Assembly (NCBI GenBank): GCA_000310025.1
Contig: FN648398.1
Span: forward strand, 885,398-913,600
Length of the DNA stretch: 28,203 bases
Direction of reading: 5' to 3'
From: Ectocarpus siliculosus
Lineage: Eukaryota > Sar > Phaeophyceae > Ectocarpales > Ectocarpaceae
Shown: in pieces, positions 9,836 to 20,848 of the stretch
Position numbering within the stretch: the first letter of the stretch is position 1
Layout: every line of letters begins with the position of its first letter
Translations under genes and position numbers: made by a program
The notes under the pieces: model-generated
What the model was told of the DNA's origin: nothing
The model's database searches: none
The model's input: only the letters and a program-made list of their open reading frames with translations

Positions 9836-10592
9836 CGCGCCCGCACTACTACCGTACCACCAAACCCAACAGCGGGCGAAAGCCTCTGTACGATGGTCGC
9901 TGGGACTACTTCAGCCCTGATCTGATGCCCCCTCTTATCCTTCCCCGGTGCCTCCCCTACCCCCCCGTTTCGCCGGCTTGTTTAGCTGGAGCCCCCTGTT
10001 TTCCTCGCGTGATAGGTTGTCACCTGCTCCCCCTGGCAAACGAACGGCAGCAGCAGCAGAATTTCGTGAAGCTGTTGTAGCTAATATTCCGGTACAGAAG
10101 GCAATGCTGCTGTTTGTCCTTATGGCCGAGAGTAATAGTGTAAAAGGCGTAGATACTGATTTGCACCTGGGGCACGCGAGACTTGCACCCCCACGGGTAG
10201 GATAAGCTGGGGAGGGACGCCTTCTACTAATTACCATCGATGTCGAGGATTAATTACCACATTGCATTCTACCGAGAGTGCTGCTGCTGTGCCCTTGTTC
10301 CCCGAGTCTTCACACACCGGAAAGTCTGTTGTATGGGGATCGCCGCTGTGCAAAGTTGAGTGGAGATGAGATCTCATGTCTCGTGCTACAAGCAGACCCT
10401 CGAACAAATGGCATATCGGCGGCGTTATGCTGCTTCGACAGACAGCAGTGACACAAAAAATAACAATCTGGTCTGTGTACCGCAGCTGAGAGCAAACGCA
10501 CTCCGTCTTTACGCGACAGGTGCAAAGGTTCGAACCAACAAGGAATACGGCTACAGCAGTATACCCGATCCTGGGTGAGGCACTCGGTAGTA

Positions 10593-10625
10593 CTCTATAA
10601 GTCAACTTCATAAGTCAACTTCATA
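10593..10625. repeat. Tandem ATAAGTCAACTTC duplication
   Basis: TATAAGTCAACTTCA is followed at once by TAAGTCAACTTCATA, a two-unit direct repeat of about 14 bases in the divergent promoter region. Confidence 0.8.
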
Positions 10626-10969
10626 GACCGCATCCCCGAGCACGTCTCACAGCAGCAGCTCAGCGGCGGTGATAGTTTGGACATAACCATCCCGCCGTAA
10701 AAGCGCCAAACTCTGCTCGCCACAGTCAACCTGACACAAAATCCATCTCTTCCTCACCTTTCGGCTGCTTGTGCTGTCTGGCTTATACAATGGGGCGTGG
10801 ACAGGATGTGGTGTGTGGGTCGGGTAGAGCAGGTCACAGCTCATGCAACGATGCTTGGTGCTCCGTGAATCAAAGCGAATAACACAGGGGGAGGGGTAGG
10901 ACTACAACCTGATGACCCCCCAAACTCTACGTCGCGGCAGACCGGCAGACGGATCGTCTTTTTGCACCA

Positions 10970-11045
10970 CGCTTGTTCTTCCCTCTCCTACCACTCCACT
11001 CCCTCCCTACCCTCTACTTCCTTTCAAACACATTTCTTCTTCAAA
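10970..11045 (+). promoter_or_regulatory. Pyrimidine-rich leader of the dehydrogenase gene
   Basis: A CT-rich run (CCCTCTCCTACC, CTCCCTCCCTACCCTC, TTTCTTCTTC) leads directly into AAAATGG, a good start context with A at -3 and G at +4. The transcription start probably lies here, but its position is inference. Confidence 0.5.
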
Positions 11046-14000
11046 ATGGCTCCTCTGAAGGTAAGCACGGACGGGTATAGCGTGCCAGCGGTCGCTCAGG
11101 CGCGACCCGGCCGCTGTGCGCAGCAGCAAACTACTGCTGTTCTTATGATGTCTGGCTTTTTGCCTCAAGCGAAGGAGCTGGTGGGACGTGTAGTTGCAGG
11201 TGCTGCGGTGTGGGTGTTGTTGAGTTGGTTATGTTAGAATGGAACCCGCGTGATGCTTCCGGAAAGGGACTCATGCGTGAAGGGCGCGGTGGGCAGGCGC
11301 CGCAAGGAGGTATCCCCGGCGGCGAAGGCAAGGGCTGGAATGCCGCCATCTGTCCGCATGGTGTCCAAAGCTGTGCATGTTGCCGACGCGGCCAATAGTC
11401 TATGTACGACAGCAGGGCGCCAGCAGATCCACCGCAGTGCACCTGTACTACCGGCTCACCAGAAAAAGGACGCCCCCTCCCCGCCCCCAAACGCTGCTGC
11501 TGCAGCCGCCGTCGAACTTTAGTGGACCATGCATTCGGTTCCTTTGCACACCCATATGCAAGCTACCGCGTTTGGTTTCTTTGCTTCTGTTTGCAACGTC
11601 CCGACAGGCCGGTGCTCGTCGTAGCGTACTCACAGGCTTACGTAATTTACCCACAACGAACTGCCGTGGATGTTGTACCGACGCTCTCCTAATGTAGTTT
11701 TGAGCACCCTGCATCCTTGCTCGGGACGAGATGGTGTCCGTTCCTTTCGCATGGAGCCCAAATCAAGCTGCCCGCCCCCCCCCTCATCTAGTGTTCCGAA
11801 GCGCTCTTTATGGCCACCATTTGCGTCGGCTACCTCCTTCCAGACTGGTACAATAATTGCACTTGCTCTCACATCCGGTACCGAAAGACCTGTTGCCCAT
11901 TCCAGCTGTGTTTGGCGAGGTATGCATCTACTGCTGTGCATTCCAATGCGTATGCATACGCATACCACAGAGGTGTCTGTCTGCGACATTGCCCGCCCGA
12001 CGTCTCTGCCTTTTAATCTACGCCAAGTGCCCACCAGATTCTGAATTTTCCTTGTCTTGTGTGCTGATAGATCCATGGGTACGGGTACGGGTGGACTTGT
12101 TGCCGGAGTCCGATCTGGTCATTGTTCTACAATACAATATGTTGTTTGAGCAGCAGTTTTATCTCTGTGCTTACCTTACGTCTGTCTAACCACCTTCTGA
12201 GACCCGTACTGCTGTACCGTTACTGTACCGTTCCAATTGAAGCGGACGCCTGGGGTGGTCGCAAGAGCAACTACCCTCGAAGGGTAGAAACATTTCTGAA
12301 AGACCCGAAAAGAAGATAATATTTGTAGCAAGGATCCAGAAGATCGGTAGGCTGGGTGCAACACTCACATAACTGCTGATGCCATCGGTGGGGTGTCTGC
12401 GAAAGGAAACTTGACGGTTCAGTGGAAGGACACTGGTAGTTTCCTTGGATCCGTCTACAGCAGTAGTAGTGGTAAGCGTGCTTTCCCCGTACTCCCGACG
12501 TCGTTGCTGTCTTATTTTAGGAAAGGACCCCCCCCCCCCCCCCTTGAGCTAGCACACCCTCGATTACAACAACCTTCTATCGGTACATGTACTGTAATAC
12601 CCGGTCTGTTCTGTGTCTCTACATTTACACCTTCGGGTGTACTTATTAGGAAATTAAACTTCTGTTTGGCCTATCAGAGCGGATCGAGACTCATTAACTC
12701 ATTGACGATGTTGTAGCTTGTTGCCATGCCCCATGCTTTTCCTCCTTGCGGGGGTTCCGTGCCCACGAATAAAAGCAAAACCGCGCGCGCGTGCTCGACA
12801 CTTACCGTTTTCCATGATCTGTTGTTGTGCGTATGCGACACGCGATAGGTCGGAATCATCGGTGTCGGTCGCATCGGCCGCTGCCACTGCGCTTCCGTGG
12901 CGTCCGTCCCCACCAAGGCCACCGTGAGCATGATCTGCGACATCTACCAGCCCGCCCTCGACGAGGTCTCGGCGATCTTCCACGTGCCCAAGACCACCAA
13001 CGACCCCATCGAGGTGTGTATGCTTACCCCTTACCCCTTCGCATTCACTCAAGTCACGAAGCAGTTGACAACAGCCATCCCACCAAGCGCCCTGCAGCGG
13101 GTTGGGTGGTGGTGGTTGGTTGGCAAAATGAGGAGATGAATCATTCAGCGTTGTTGCATCATGCGGGGGGTGTAATATATTGGTTGTGTATCATTGCCAG
13201 CAAGCAGTTTGCACGTACGTGTTGCATGCGACGGGATTCATTAGTGCGGACAAGAGCTCGACGGCTTCAAGGAAGGCCCGCAGGCCGGCATCCACTTGTT
13301 AAATGGTCCAACGGCGCCCGTCTCCACGAGTGCCTCTGTTGATGTGTATTATCTCGCCTTGTCAACAACTCTCACGCACTATTGTTTCATCACCGTCTGC
13401 TTGTCTGTCTGTTGTTGCTGTTGTGTTTCCCCTCAGCTCATCAACGACCCCGACGTGGAGGCTGTAGTGATCTGCTCTCCCACCGACCAGCACGCGGGCC
13501 AGATCATGGCCGCCGCTAAGGCTGGCAAGATGATCTTCTGCGAGAAGCCCATCTCCCTCAGCCTCGAGATCATCGACGAGGTGTGTGTTGGTATTCTCTT
13601 TGCTTGGCATCGACCGCGCTAACCGGCTTGGTCAATGAAAAGACGTCAGTATGTGTATGTTTTTTATTATTGTCATCGAACGCACTACAGTAGAATCTTT
13701 TATTTTTATTTTCTGAACATGACCCAACGAATCCATCTCTATCTAGGAAAAGAGTTTAACATAGATTAGCAATGAATTCATAGCGTCAGAGAAAGCTACC
13801 TGTATTTCCACGGTTTCCCGAGCAGCACACAGCGATATCTCCCCTGTGGGTAACAGGCTCGATCTTGTTTTTTTTGGGAGGGTGAATGAAACAGCACGGA
13901 AACTGACCGTTCGGGCGTTGGTCAAAGGCAACAACTGTTTTTTTTTTTATTCGTTTTTTCGATTTGAAGACGAAAACAACACATGTTCTTGCGAGAAACC

Positions 14001-17000
14001 AATCTGTTTACGCCTACGAGAAAAAAAAATTGCAAGCAAATCAAACAGCATGAATGATTCCACAGCAGTTGCATGTGGAAAGAAGAAACCACATCTGCAT
14101 TCGAGTAAAAGCAAGCAAGGTTGCATTCGACTATAGCTTAACAATGTTGTCGGGTTTTTGTAGTAAACAGCTTGCGGCCGTCGTGAAGGAAGCGGTATGC
14201 ATAACACTGTTTTTTTGTTTTTTTTTACCAAACAGGTTGCGGCCGTCGTGAAGGAAGCGGGCGTGATGTGCTTCGTGGCGTTCCAGAGACGCTTCGACGC
14301 GAACTTCATGCGCCTCAAGGAGGCCGTCACTGGCGGGGAGGTGGGGGACGTGCACATGATGCACATCGTTTCCCGGGACCCCTCGCCGCCGCCGGTGAAC
14401 TACATCAAGGTACGAGGAGCAGCAGTGATTTTTTTTTTTTTAACACAGGATATTCATCTCTACAACAGTACCCAAAGAAAATAAGGGTCTAGGATTGGTG
14501 ACATCAATGCATTTTTTTTTTAACACAACATATCCATCTCTACAACAGTATCTATAGAAAATAAGGGTCTAGGATTGATGTAATTAATGCATTTTTTTTC
14601 GTTTTTACGAGTACTAAATGGCAGTTCATTTTGCCCTCTTTGTTGTTGCTTTGAAGATTACGGTACATGTGCAAGCGTTGATTGCTTTTTTTTAGGAGTC
14701 GTAAGGGGGCGTTGAATTTGCCCTTGTTGTTGCTTTTAAGTTTATCGCCACCGCAGCACTTTGTTTGCAAGTTTGTAGATGCGAGCCAATAGATACGCCG
14801 CGGTGAATGCAGCGTGTTGGTTGGCTGTTTGGTCTTTGAAGGGTCAGGAGTTCCGCCGCGGCTGCCGTCATCCTGAGCGAGGAAAGCGGCCGCGGCGGCA
14901 CTGCTTGAGCCGTACCGTGGACTATTGGGGNNNNNNNNNNNNNNNNNNNNNNNNNNNNNNNNNNNNNNNNNNNNNNNNNNNNNNNNNNNNNNNNNNNNNN
15001 NNNNNNNNNNNNNCCCCTGTTTTTGGAGGCCGGGGTGGGAGGGGGTTTTTTTTTGGGGCGTGCTTCCCGGAGAGACAGGGAGGCCCCGCGGCTGCGGTCA
15101 TTGAGGAGGAAAGCGGCCGCGGCGGCACTGCTTGAGCCGTACCGTGGACTATTGGGGTTGTTGATGCCAAGGAAGGCCTGACAGAGTTGGTTTGTCAAGG
15201 ATTGTACGGATGATCCCTTTTTGATGTTCTTGTGCTGTCTGTCTTTTGTGCATGTGCGAGCGTTGGGTGCTGATGCCGGCCGGTTCGCTGACTAACGCGT
15301 GCTGGTTGGCTGACTACCTCCACGGGATTGGGGGGGGGGGGGGGGGGTAATTGCGTGGGGTCATGCTTCGCCGAAACTTGTTCGTTTCCTCCGCGCCCTT
15401 CGTTTGGTCTAACGTGCCTTCGTTGCGGGATATTTTTGGTGCCTTTGAGCGTGTTTCCGGTTCCGCCGCCACATTGGTTCCTTCCCTCTCCCCTCTTGCA
15501 TCTGGCGTCTTGCATCTAGATTTCCAAAAGTCAAGACAAGAGAGGAAAGGAAATGAGCCACACGCCCCGTGTTTTCAGGACGTGTCGGCAGTTTTCATGC
15601 AGGCGGGGCAAGCAATCTTGCCGCGGTGCTTGTGCGTTGTGCGACACTGTATCGTCCACTTGCCTCAAAATCAATAACATACCTCCTAGATAATAGCACC
15701 ACCTGTTTGTTTCCCTTGTTTTTACTTCTTTTTTCTCTCTGGAACATATGCTGCTGATTCGCTTCGCTGCGGTTCAGACATGTCGTGTTCATCTACGCAT
15801 CTAACCCTATCATAATATCATAATAGTCGATCACGAGAATTTTTGCTTCGTTGCTTGATTTTGTTTTGTGTTGTTTGTCATGATTACAGGCGTCCGGAGG
15901 TCTGCACAACGATATGGCTGTGCACGACTTCGACATGGCTCGTTTCCTCGCCGGGTCCGAAGTCGCCGAGGTGTACTGCAAGGGCAGCTGCAAGGTCAGA
16001 GAAAGAGACAGAAAGAGGGCGAGAGACAGAGACGGGCGGGGGGAGCGGGGGGAGAGAGAGAGAAAGGGAGCGCGCGAGAGGGGGAGAGATAGAGAGGGCG
16101 GATACAAGGCGCATAAAACTGACCCCTCTTGATCTTTGTTTGTTTTTTGTCATGTCATCCGATATTCGGTTTATTTCTGTCACTGGCAGAGCCCACGTCA
16201 TGTAACCTGTATTCCGTTGGGTATTTGAGACCCTCCATACGTTCTGCCCCGCCATCTTCCTTCTCCGGCTTTTTTTATTTTCTTCATGGGGATTTTTTTT
16301 CGAGTTTGTTTACGAACGAACCAACACGCAGGTCGAGGCGTTTATCGGTTCATGTTTGCATTTTTTTTTTCGAACACGAACCAACACAGTCAGAGTCTTT
16401 TTTTTTCTTTTCTTTATGAGCACGAACCAATAACGAAAACCGCCAACACCAACACACAGGTCGACCCCGCCATCGGCGAGGCCGGCGACATCGACACCAG
16501 CCTGGCCATGCTCACCTTCGAGAACGGGGTGGTGGCCACCGTGGACAACAGCCGAAAGGCCACGTACGGATACGACCAGCGGGTGGAGGTCTTCGGCTCC
16601 AAGGTACGGTGCCTGGCCTACGACTTTCATTTGTTGTGGTTGTTGCTGTCATGGTCTGGAGTGTCGTCTGCGTCGATGAGAGATTCAGTTGGTTTTGTTT
16701 TGGAGACCTTCGGCTTCAAGGTGTTTCGCGGTGCCCTTTCTACGAGCTTTGGTTGTTGCTGTCATGGTCTGGGATTGTGGTTTACATGGGTGATAGATTT
16801 GCCCGTTTTTGTAAGGGAAGATGAGGGGGCGTTGAGGATGTTGATGTTGCTGTCGCATTCTGGGGCAAGATTGTCCATGGACAGAGAGATTGATTTGTTT
16901 TGTGTTTATTGTTGGGTGTTGCCGTGTGTGCTGGGAGGAAAGCGATAGTTGCTGTGTGTCTTGGGTGTATCGACTGCGCTTACAGGGTGACCAAGTTGTG

Positions 17001-17749
17001 TGTGTGATGACATCGACCGCGCTGCTAGTAAACGCCTGACTAGGAAACGGCGTCATTCTCAGTGCGGCTGAAAAAACGTGCGCGTCTGTGCGTGCATCAG
17101 TTTATTTGTCTTCTTTTTCTTTTTTTAATGATAACGACACGGGCATACTATCGTTCACGCCACACCTACAGGCGATATGTGTGGCGTTGTTCCAGTTCTT
17201 GAAACCGTGTCTTTTTCAGTGCCCCAACAGGAAGTGGTGCTCAGTATTCCTCCAAGGCGACCTTGCGCTTAATTGATACCATTGGCGCTGCTCTCCTCAT
17301 GTTCACACCTCGCCCGTCCCTTCCCTCTTTCTCTTTTCTCATTTTTTTTTTTTTCTTGTTTCGTGCTTGCTTCCGGACGTTACTGCAATTGTCTCCCCAC
17401 GAGCAGGGCATGATCCAGAGCAACAACAAGCACGCCAACACCTGCGTGGTGTCGAACGACGAGTCGGTCTCCACCTGCAAGGCCATGGCGTTCTTCATGG
17501 ACAGGTGGGCCTCAAACGGTGATTCGTTTCGTGTGCTGTGTTAACCGTGTCAATGAGGTAAGCCCGGAGGAAAATCCGGCCTGGTTATTAGATTTTTTTT
17601 CACTGCTATTTAGAATGGTCTCATGTTCGTGCGTTTTCGTCCATTCTAGCCGGATGCCCATGCTTTTATGTTATGGTGGGTGGTGGGTGACCTCTTCTCT
17701 TTCGCCACCCTTGTTACGGCACGATGCTCGTCACAGGTTGTTGTACTCG

Positions 17750-17780
<31 letters not shown>

Positions 17781-18989
17781 TTGTTGACGTCGACGAACGA
17801 CAAAAAACACCGGTACGCCTACGCCTACCGCACCGAGAAAGGTGGCGTTCCGCTGGAAACATGTTCTCTGCCTTGTTGTACGTGGTGTTGCCGCTGCTGT
17901 TGACGCCGTCGTCGTCGTCATTATTGCCATGAGATCTCGATCGCCGTGCGGTAAAAAAAAATCCGGTTGGAAAAAAAAAAAAAGTACGCCGACGCTTACC
18001 GCACCGAGAAAGGTGGCGTTCCGCTTGAAACATGTTCTCTGCCTTGTTGTACGTGGTGTTGCCGCTGCTGTTGACGTCGTCGTCGTCGTCGTCATTGCCA
18101 TAATCTCGATCGCTGTGCGGTAAAAAAAAAATCCGGATGGAATAAAAAAAAAAAACAGGTACGCTGACGCTTACCGCAACGAGATGGTGGCGTTCGTGGA
18201 CTGCGCCCACGAGGGCAAGGCTACGCCCGTCGGGGTGGAGGACGGAAGGGCTGCGTACCTCATCGGAAAGGCGGCCAAGCAGTCCATGGAGACCGGCCTG
18301 GTGAGAGAGCGAGAGAGAGAGAGAAATTACACGGGGGTTCCGGGGGTAGGGGGATTCGGTGCGCCTGACGGGAAGAGGGACAAGCGGCTGATTCAATGAA
18401 AGCTGGTTGGCGTTTGTTGAGGGGGGACGGAGTGAGGGGCGGTACCGGGAAGAGTAGCTGTCACGTGCCACGTAGGGAGGGCGGCCAAACGCTCGTTCGG
18501 ACAGGGGTTGTTGTCGGTGGGCATGGACCCTGCTTTTTGTCTGTACTTTGTTTACCAGATGACCAGATATTGCTTTGCTTGGTTCATATTCTGCTTTAGG
18601 TAATCTAGTTTTTTGTTTTAGCGGCTGGGCGTAACTCGCTGCTTCCTTGTTTTTGCCTCAAGTACGCTCCTGGAGGCTTTTCGTCGCGTTCCCAAGAAAG
18701 TTTTGCTCCAAGCGCCCATTTTTCAGTTGACGTCGTCCACGGAGTCAGCACGCGCTCTGTGTTAGCAGGCGGATGCGGATGCTGCGTTGTCTTCCACATA
18801 TCGCACGCCCGCACTCTTATCCCCTTGCGTCGTGGCGAAGACCCTGAATGGGCGGTCCCGACTACCGATGAAGAAAGGGGTTCGAGAGTCTGATAATCTC
18901 CCCCCCCCCCACCCCCCCTCCCGTGCCACTCACCTTTCTTGCTTTTTGCTCTCTTCCTACAGCCCGTCAAGGTAGCAGACATGTCGTGA
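11046..18989 (+). CDS. Inositol 2-dehydrogenase-like oxidoreductase (Gfo/Idh/MocA), 9 exons, complete
   Basis: NAD(P)-dependent dehydrogenase, most like myo-inositol 2-dehydrogenase (myo-inositol to scyllo-inosose). Exons: 11046-11060, 12849-13013, 13437-13580, 14236-14409, 15890-15994, 16460-16603, 17407-17504, 18159-18300, 18963-18989. All phases close, giving 337 residues with stop TGA. Exon 1 codes only MAPLK. The Rossmann motif GVGRIG is at 10-15, and VICSPTDQH near 71-79. The EKP motif places Lys97 as in classical IolG. The catalytic D-x-x-x-H pair is Asp174/His178 in HNDMAVHDFDMARF. FENGVVATVDNSR and GYDQRVEVFGSK are typical of the inositol/sugar dehydrogenase group. No signal peptide is evident, so it is probably cytosolic. 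The nearest neighbours are unrelated genes. Exact substrate is inference; a scyllo-inositol or other polyol/sugar dehydrogenase remains possible. Length matches the usual 330-345 residues. The assembly gap sits in intron 4 and does not touch an exon. Confidence 0.95.
11061..12848 (+). other. Dehydrogenase intron 1 (1.8 kb)
   Basis: The longest intron of this gene, GTAAGC to GATAG. It contains a C homopolymer at about 12529-12543 and no recognisable mobile element or exon. Its size, directly after a 15-base coding exon, suggests that it holds regulatory sequence; this is inference. Confidence 0.6.
13581..13655 (+). repeat. Dispersed intronic repeat, copy A, starting at the donor
   Basis: Intron 3 begins GTGTGTGTTGG, then CATCGACCGCGCTAACCGG and GTCAATGAAAAGACGTCAGT. 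This is the family of 3419-3541, and it starts exactly at the 5' splice site in gene sense. Confidence 0.75.
14160..14235 (+). repeat. Duplicated exon 4 acceptor and first 24-25 bases
   Basis: AAACAG plus 24-25 exon 4 bases (TTGCGGCCGTCGTGAAGGAA...) occur at 14165-14195 and again at 14230-14260, offset 65. The upstream copy is followed directly by GTATGC, a usable donor, so 14171-14194 has the form of a 24-base in-frame microexon (LAAVVKEA). The 41-base gap to the true exon is short for an intron. Confidence 0.85.
14429..14600. repeat. Tandem duplication, 80-bp unit
   Basis: Two head-to-tail copies, offset exactly 80 bases, share TTTTTTTTTAACACA, ATCTCTACAACAGTA and GAAAATAAGGGTCTAGGATT. They lie just after the exon 4 donor in intron 4. 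Confidence 0.95.
14879..15157. repeat. 83-N assembly gap flanked by a 52-bp identical direct repeat
   Basis: The 52 bases at 14879-14930, ending at the gap, recur without change at 15106-15157. Further diverged similarity extends left of each copy (GCGGCTGC.GTCAT). N runs from 14931 to 15013. The sequence right of the gap is homopolymer-rich. A misjoined overlap (false duplication) is likelier than a real repeat. Confidence 0.8.
15995..16105. repeat. GA-rich microsatellite
   Basis: Purine-rich GAGAGA/GGGAGAGA repeats start directly at the exon 5 donor in intron 5. No function is assigned. Confidence 0.85.
16604..16780 (+). repeat. Duplicated exon 6 end and donor within intron 6
   Basis: Exon 6 end plus intron start (GAGGTCTTCGGCTCCAAG|GT, then GTTGTTGCTGTCATGGTCTG) is repeated as GAGACCTTCGGCTTCAAG|GT (16703-16722) and GTTGTTGCTGTCATGGTCTG (about 16752-16771). 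A third fragment is near 16845-16866. The extra donor at 16721 would add exactly 39 stop-free codons to exon 6. Confidence 0.85.
16996..17084 (+). repeat. Dispersed intronic repeat, copy E (diverged)
   Basis: TGTGTGTGATGACATCGACC, GCGCTG, then GGCGTCATTCTCAGTGCGGC and TGAAAA match the family in order and in gene sense. The middle is altered. It lies mid-intron 6. Confidence 0.6.
17811..18200 (+). repeat. Three tandem copies of intron 7 end plus exon 8 start
   Basis: The first roughly 40 bases of exon 8 (GTACGCTGACGCTTACCGCA...) recur in diverged form at 17813-17852 and 17984-18024. Between copies is a 171-175-bp unit with ACATGTTCTCTGCCTTGTTG, GTGGTGTTGCCGCTGCTGTT, CGTC repeats, ATCTCGATCGC and TGCGGTAAAAAAA. 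Only the last copy has a clean ACAG acceptor and a coding-compatible frame; earlier copies carry an extra base (GAGAAAGG for GAGATGG). Confidence 0.9.
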
Positions 18990-20580
18990 ACCGACGCGGG
19001 TGGAAGGCCTCGAAGCATGCTTTGACGAGCCAAATTGAGCACCGCCAGAGAGGGGGCACAACGGATGGTGTCGGGAGGGGTGTGTCGGGGCATCCGCGGT
19101 GTTCTTGACGCGCCGGTGTCCACAAAATGCTTGCACGAATCGCGTGTTGTGACGCCTGCTGGTGCGTGCGGTCGCCTTGGCACAAACTTTTTTGTTTATT
19201 TGTTATTTTTTCCCCACCGGGAGCGGATCTGCATAGAACACAGCCGTTCAGATCCTCTCGCTCCCCCGTTGGCTGGCGCTCCTTTTTTCTTGTCCACACG
19301 TCCACACGTGGCTGAGGTTCGAGCTCCGAGGAAAGGCTGTCGGTAAGGCAGCCGCCGAGGGTCTGCATCATCCCGGAAGCACACACTTCTCAGTCGACGT
19401 TCACGTCCGTCGCATGTTGCTTGAACGCGTTACTGCCATTTTCTGAGTGCCGGTTGCGTCGCCCCGATTAGTGCCGGGAAAGTTTTTGAAGAAGGGGCTG
19501 TTGTTGCGGCTGACTCTCCTTCGATACGAGTGAGGGCTATAATAGTAGGAGAGAGAGATGTATCTCCGAGAGAATGCCGCCCGCAGCATCTCTCGATACG
19601 GCAACACCGCCGCCGCAACCACCGCCAGACTTGACGACGAACACCTTCGTCCCGCGGTGTTCAACACAGCCCAGCCAGAGTCACGAGTTCGGAAGCCCCC
19701 GTCAGGCGGTCTGAAGTTATGGTCTCAAGGCTAAGTAGAAAGGAAACACTTGAATGGTTCCCCGGGTGAAGCGCAGCGGCGGCGCTGTTTGTTTCGAAGT
19801 GTGACCGGAAAGGAAGAACCCCTTGAGCCACAACCCCTCGTCCGAATGAAACCCACTTGCGCCTCCTTTTTCGGATCGCGAAGTGCCGCTTTCGCGCCGA
19901 AGACAGACAGTGATGCCTCACATAATAAGCTGACTGGTCTTCGTGCCCTTGTGCTTGTCACTCAATATCACACCTGAACCTCCTTTTCCTTCACCTCTCA
20001 CGTGGATGGATACGACATGTTCGTCTAAGAGACCGATACGGTCTCTAGAGGTCTCACAGAACGGGAAAAGGAATGTGAATGAACGAACACTTTCAGTCCG
20101 AAAGCCTATGTGTACGTGTGTGGGTGTGTGGTCAGTTAGCCAGCGAGTGTGCTCTGATGCCAGTGTGGTGGCGGTCTCAAACAACATGCCCTCAGCAACA
20201 ACAGAAGAAGTGGAGGGAGGGGTGGACGGATCCACGGATGTACCCGACGGGTAAACGTTTCATTCTACAGGAGACCAGCGGACCGTGGCGCAGGCGGACA
20301 TGCATGTTAGCGTACTAAGGCATGTATCGCACAATGGGACCGTTTGGCCATGCTGATGCTCGGGCACACCACTACAGCCTGGCTTGGGTGATTGCTGCAC
20401 GCCGTTGTACGTTGTGAGATCGAACACACCATTCGTTGGCACGGCACGGCACGATGGTGGTCCCGCACAGCATGCTGGCCAGTTTCTTCGTCGTGTTGGC
20501 GCAGAACAAATTGGTGAGTTTTGAGCGATAGGGTATAGACTAGAAACAAGCACCGTGGATACAGCAGACGACCCTGGAAT

Positions 20581-20672
20581 TGTTTGGCTGACACAAAAGT
20601 GTTTCAGTCTCGCAGATTTATTTGTCTCTTCCGGGGTCGTTTTGTTTGGCTGGCACAAAGTGTTTCAGTCTT
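20581..20672. repeat. Direct repeat, about 29 bp, offset 63
   Basis: TGTTTGGCTGACACAAAAGT plus GTTTCAGTCT recurs as TGTTTGGCTGGCACAAAGTG plus TTTCAGTCT. Confidence 0.9.
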
Positions 20673-20848
20673 ACACAGCAGTGTCTGTCTCTCATTCTTT
20701 CCCCAAACTCCAAACTCAAACAACAAACACCACACCACCAAAAACGGAACCGTGACAATACCGTATCCGATATCCACCTCGCCGCAGGACACGTGTTCAT
20801 GCCAATTGGCCAGCGCGTGTGCATTGAAGACATAGTCTAGCCGTGCGT

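Larger units (their letters stand above)
9836..11045. other. Divergent intergenic region, CDC73 / dehydrogenase
   Basis: About 1.2 kb between two divergent start codons. I see no RNA gene or supported protein gene. It must contain both promoters, but no classic TATA box is convincing. Short repeats are present (10593-10625). Confidence 0.6.

Noticed and set aside
10520-10540. tRNA B-box-like GGTTCGAACC
   Set aside because: No matching A box or cloverleaf could be folded around it on either strand.
17731-18471. Long minus-strand open frame (246 codons)
   Set aside because: It runs over the tandem repeats of dehydrogenase intron 7 and antisense to exon 8; repeated internal peptides reflect the DNA repeat, not a gene.
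18896-18922. C-rich tract before dehydrogenase exon 9 as another retroelement tail
   Set aside because: The upstream sequence does not match the family blocks; it is only a pyrimidine tract.
20459-20515. Short exon-like stretch ending in GTGAGT
   Set aside because: It has an ATG and a donor-like end, but no homologous family, partner exon or acceptor was found.
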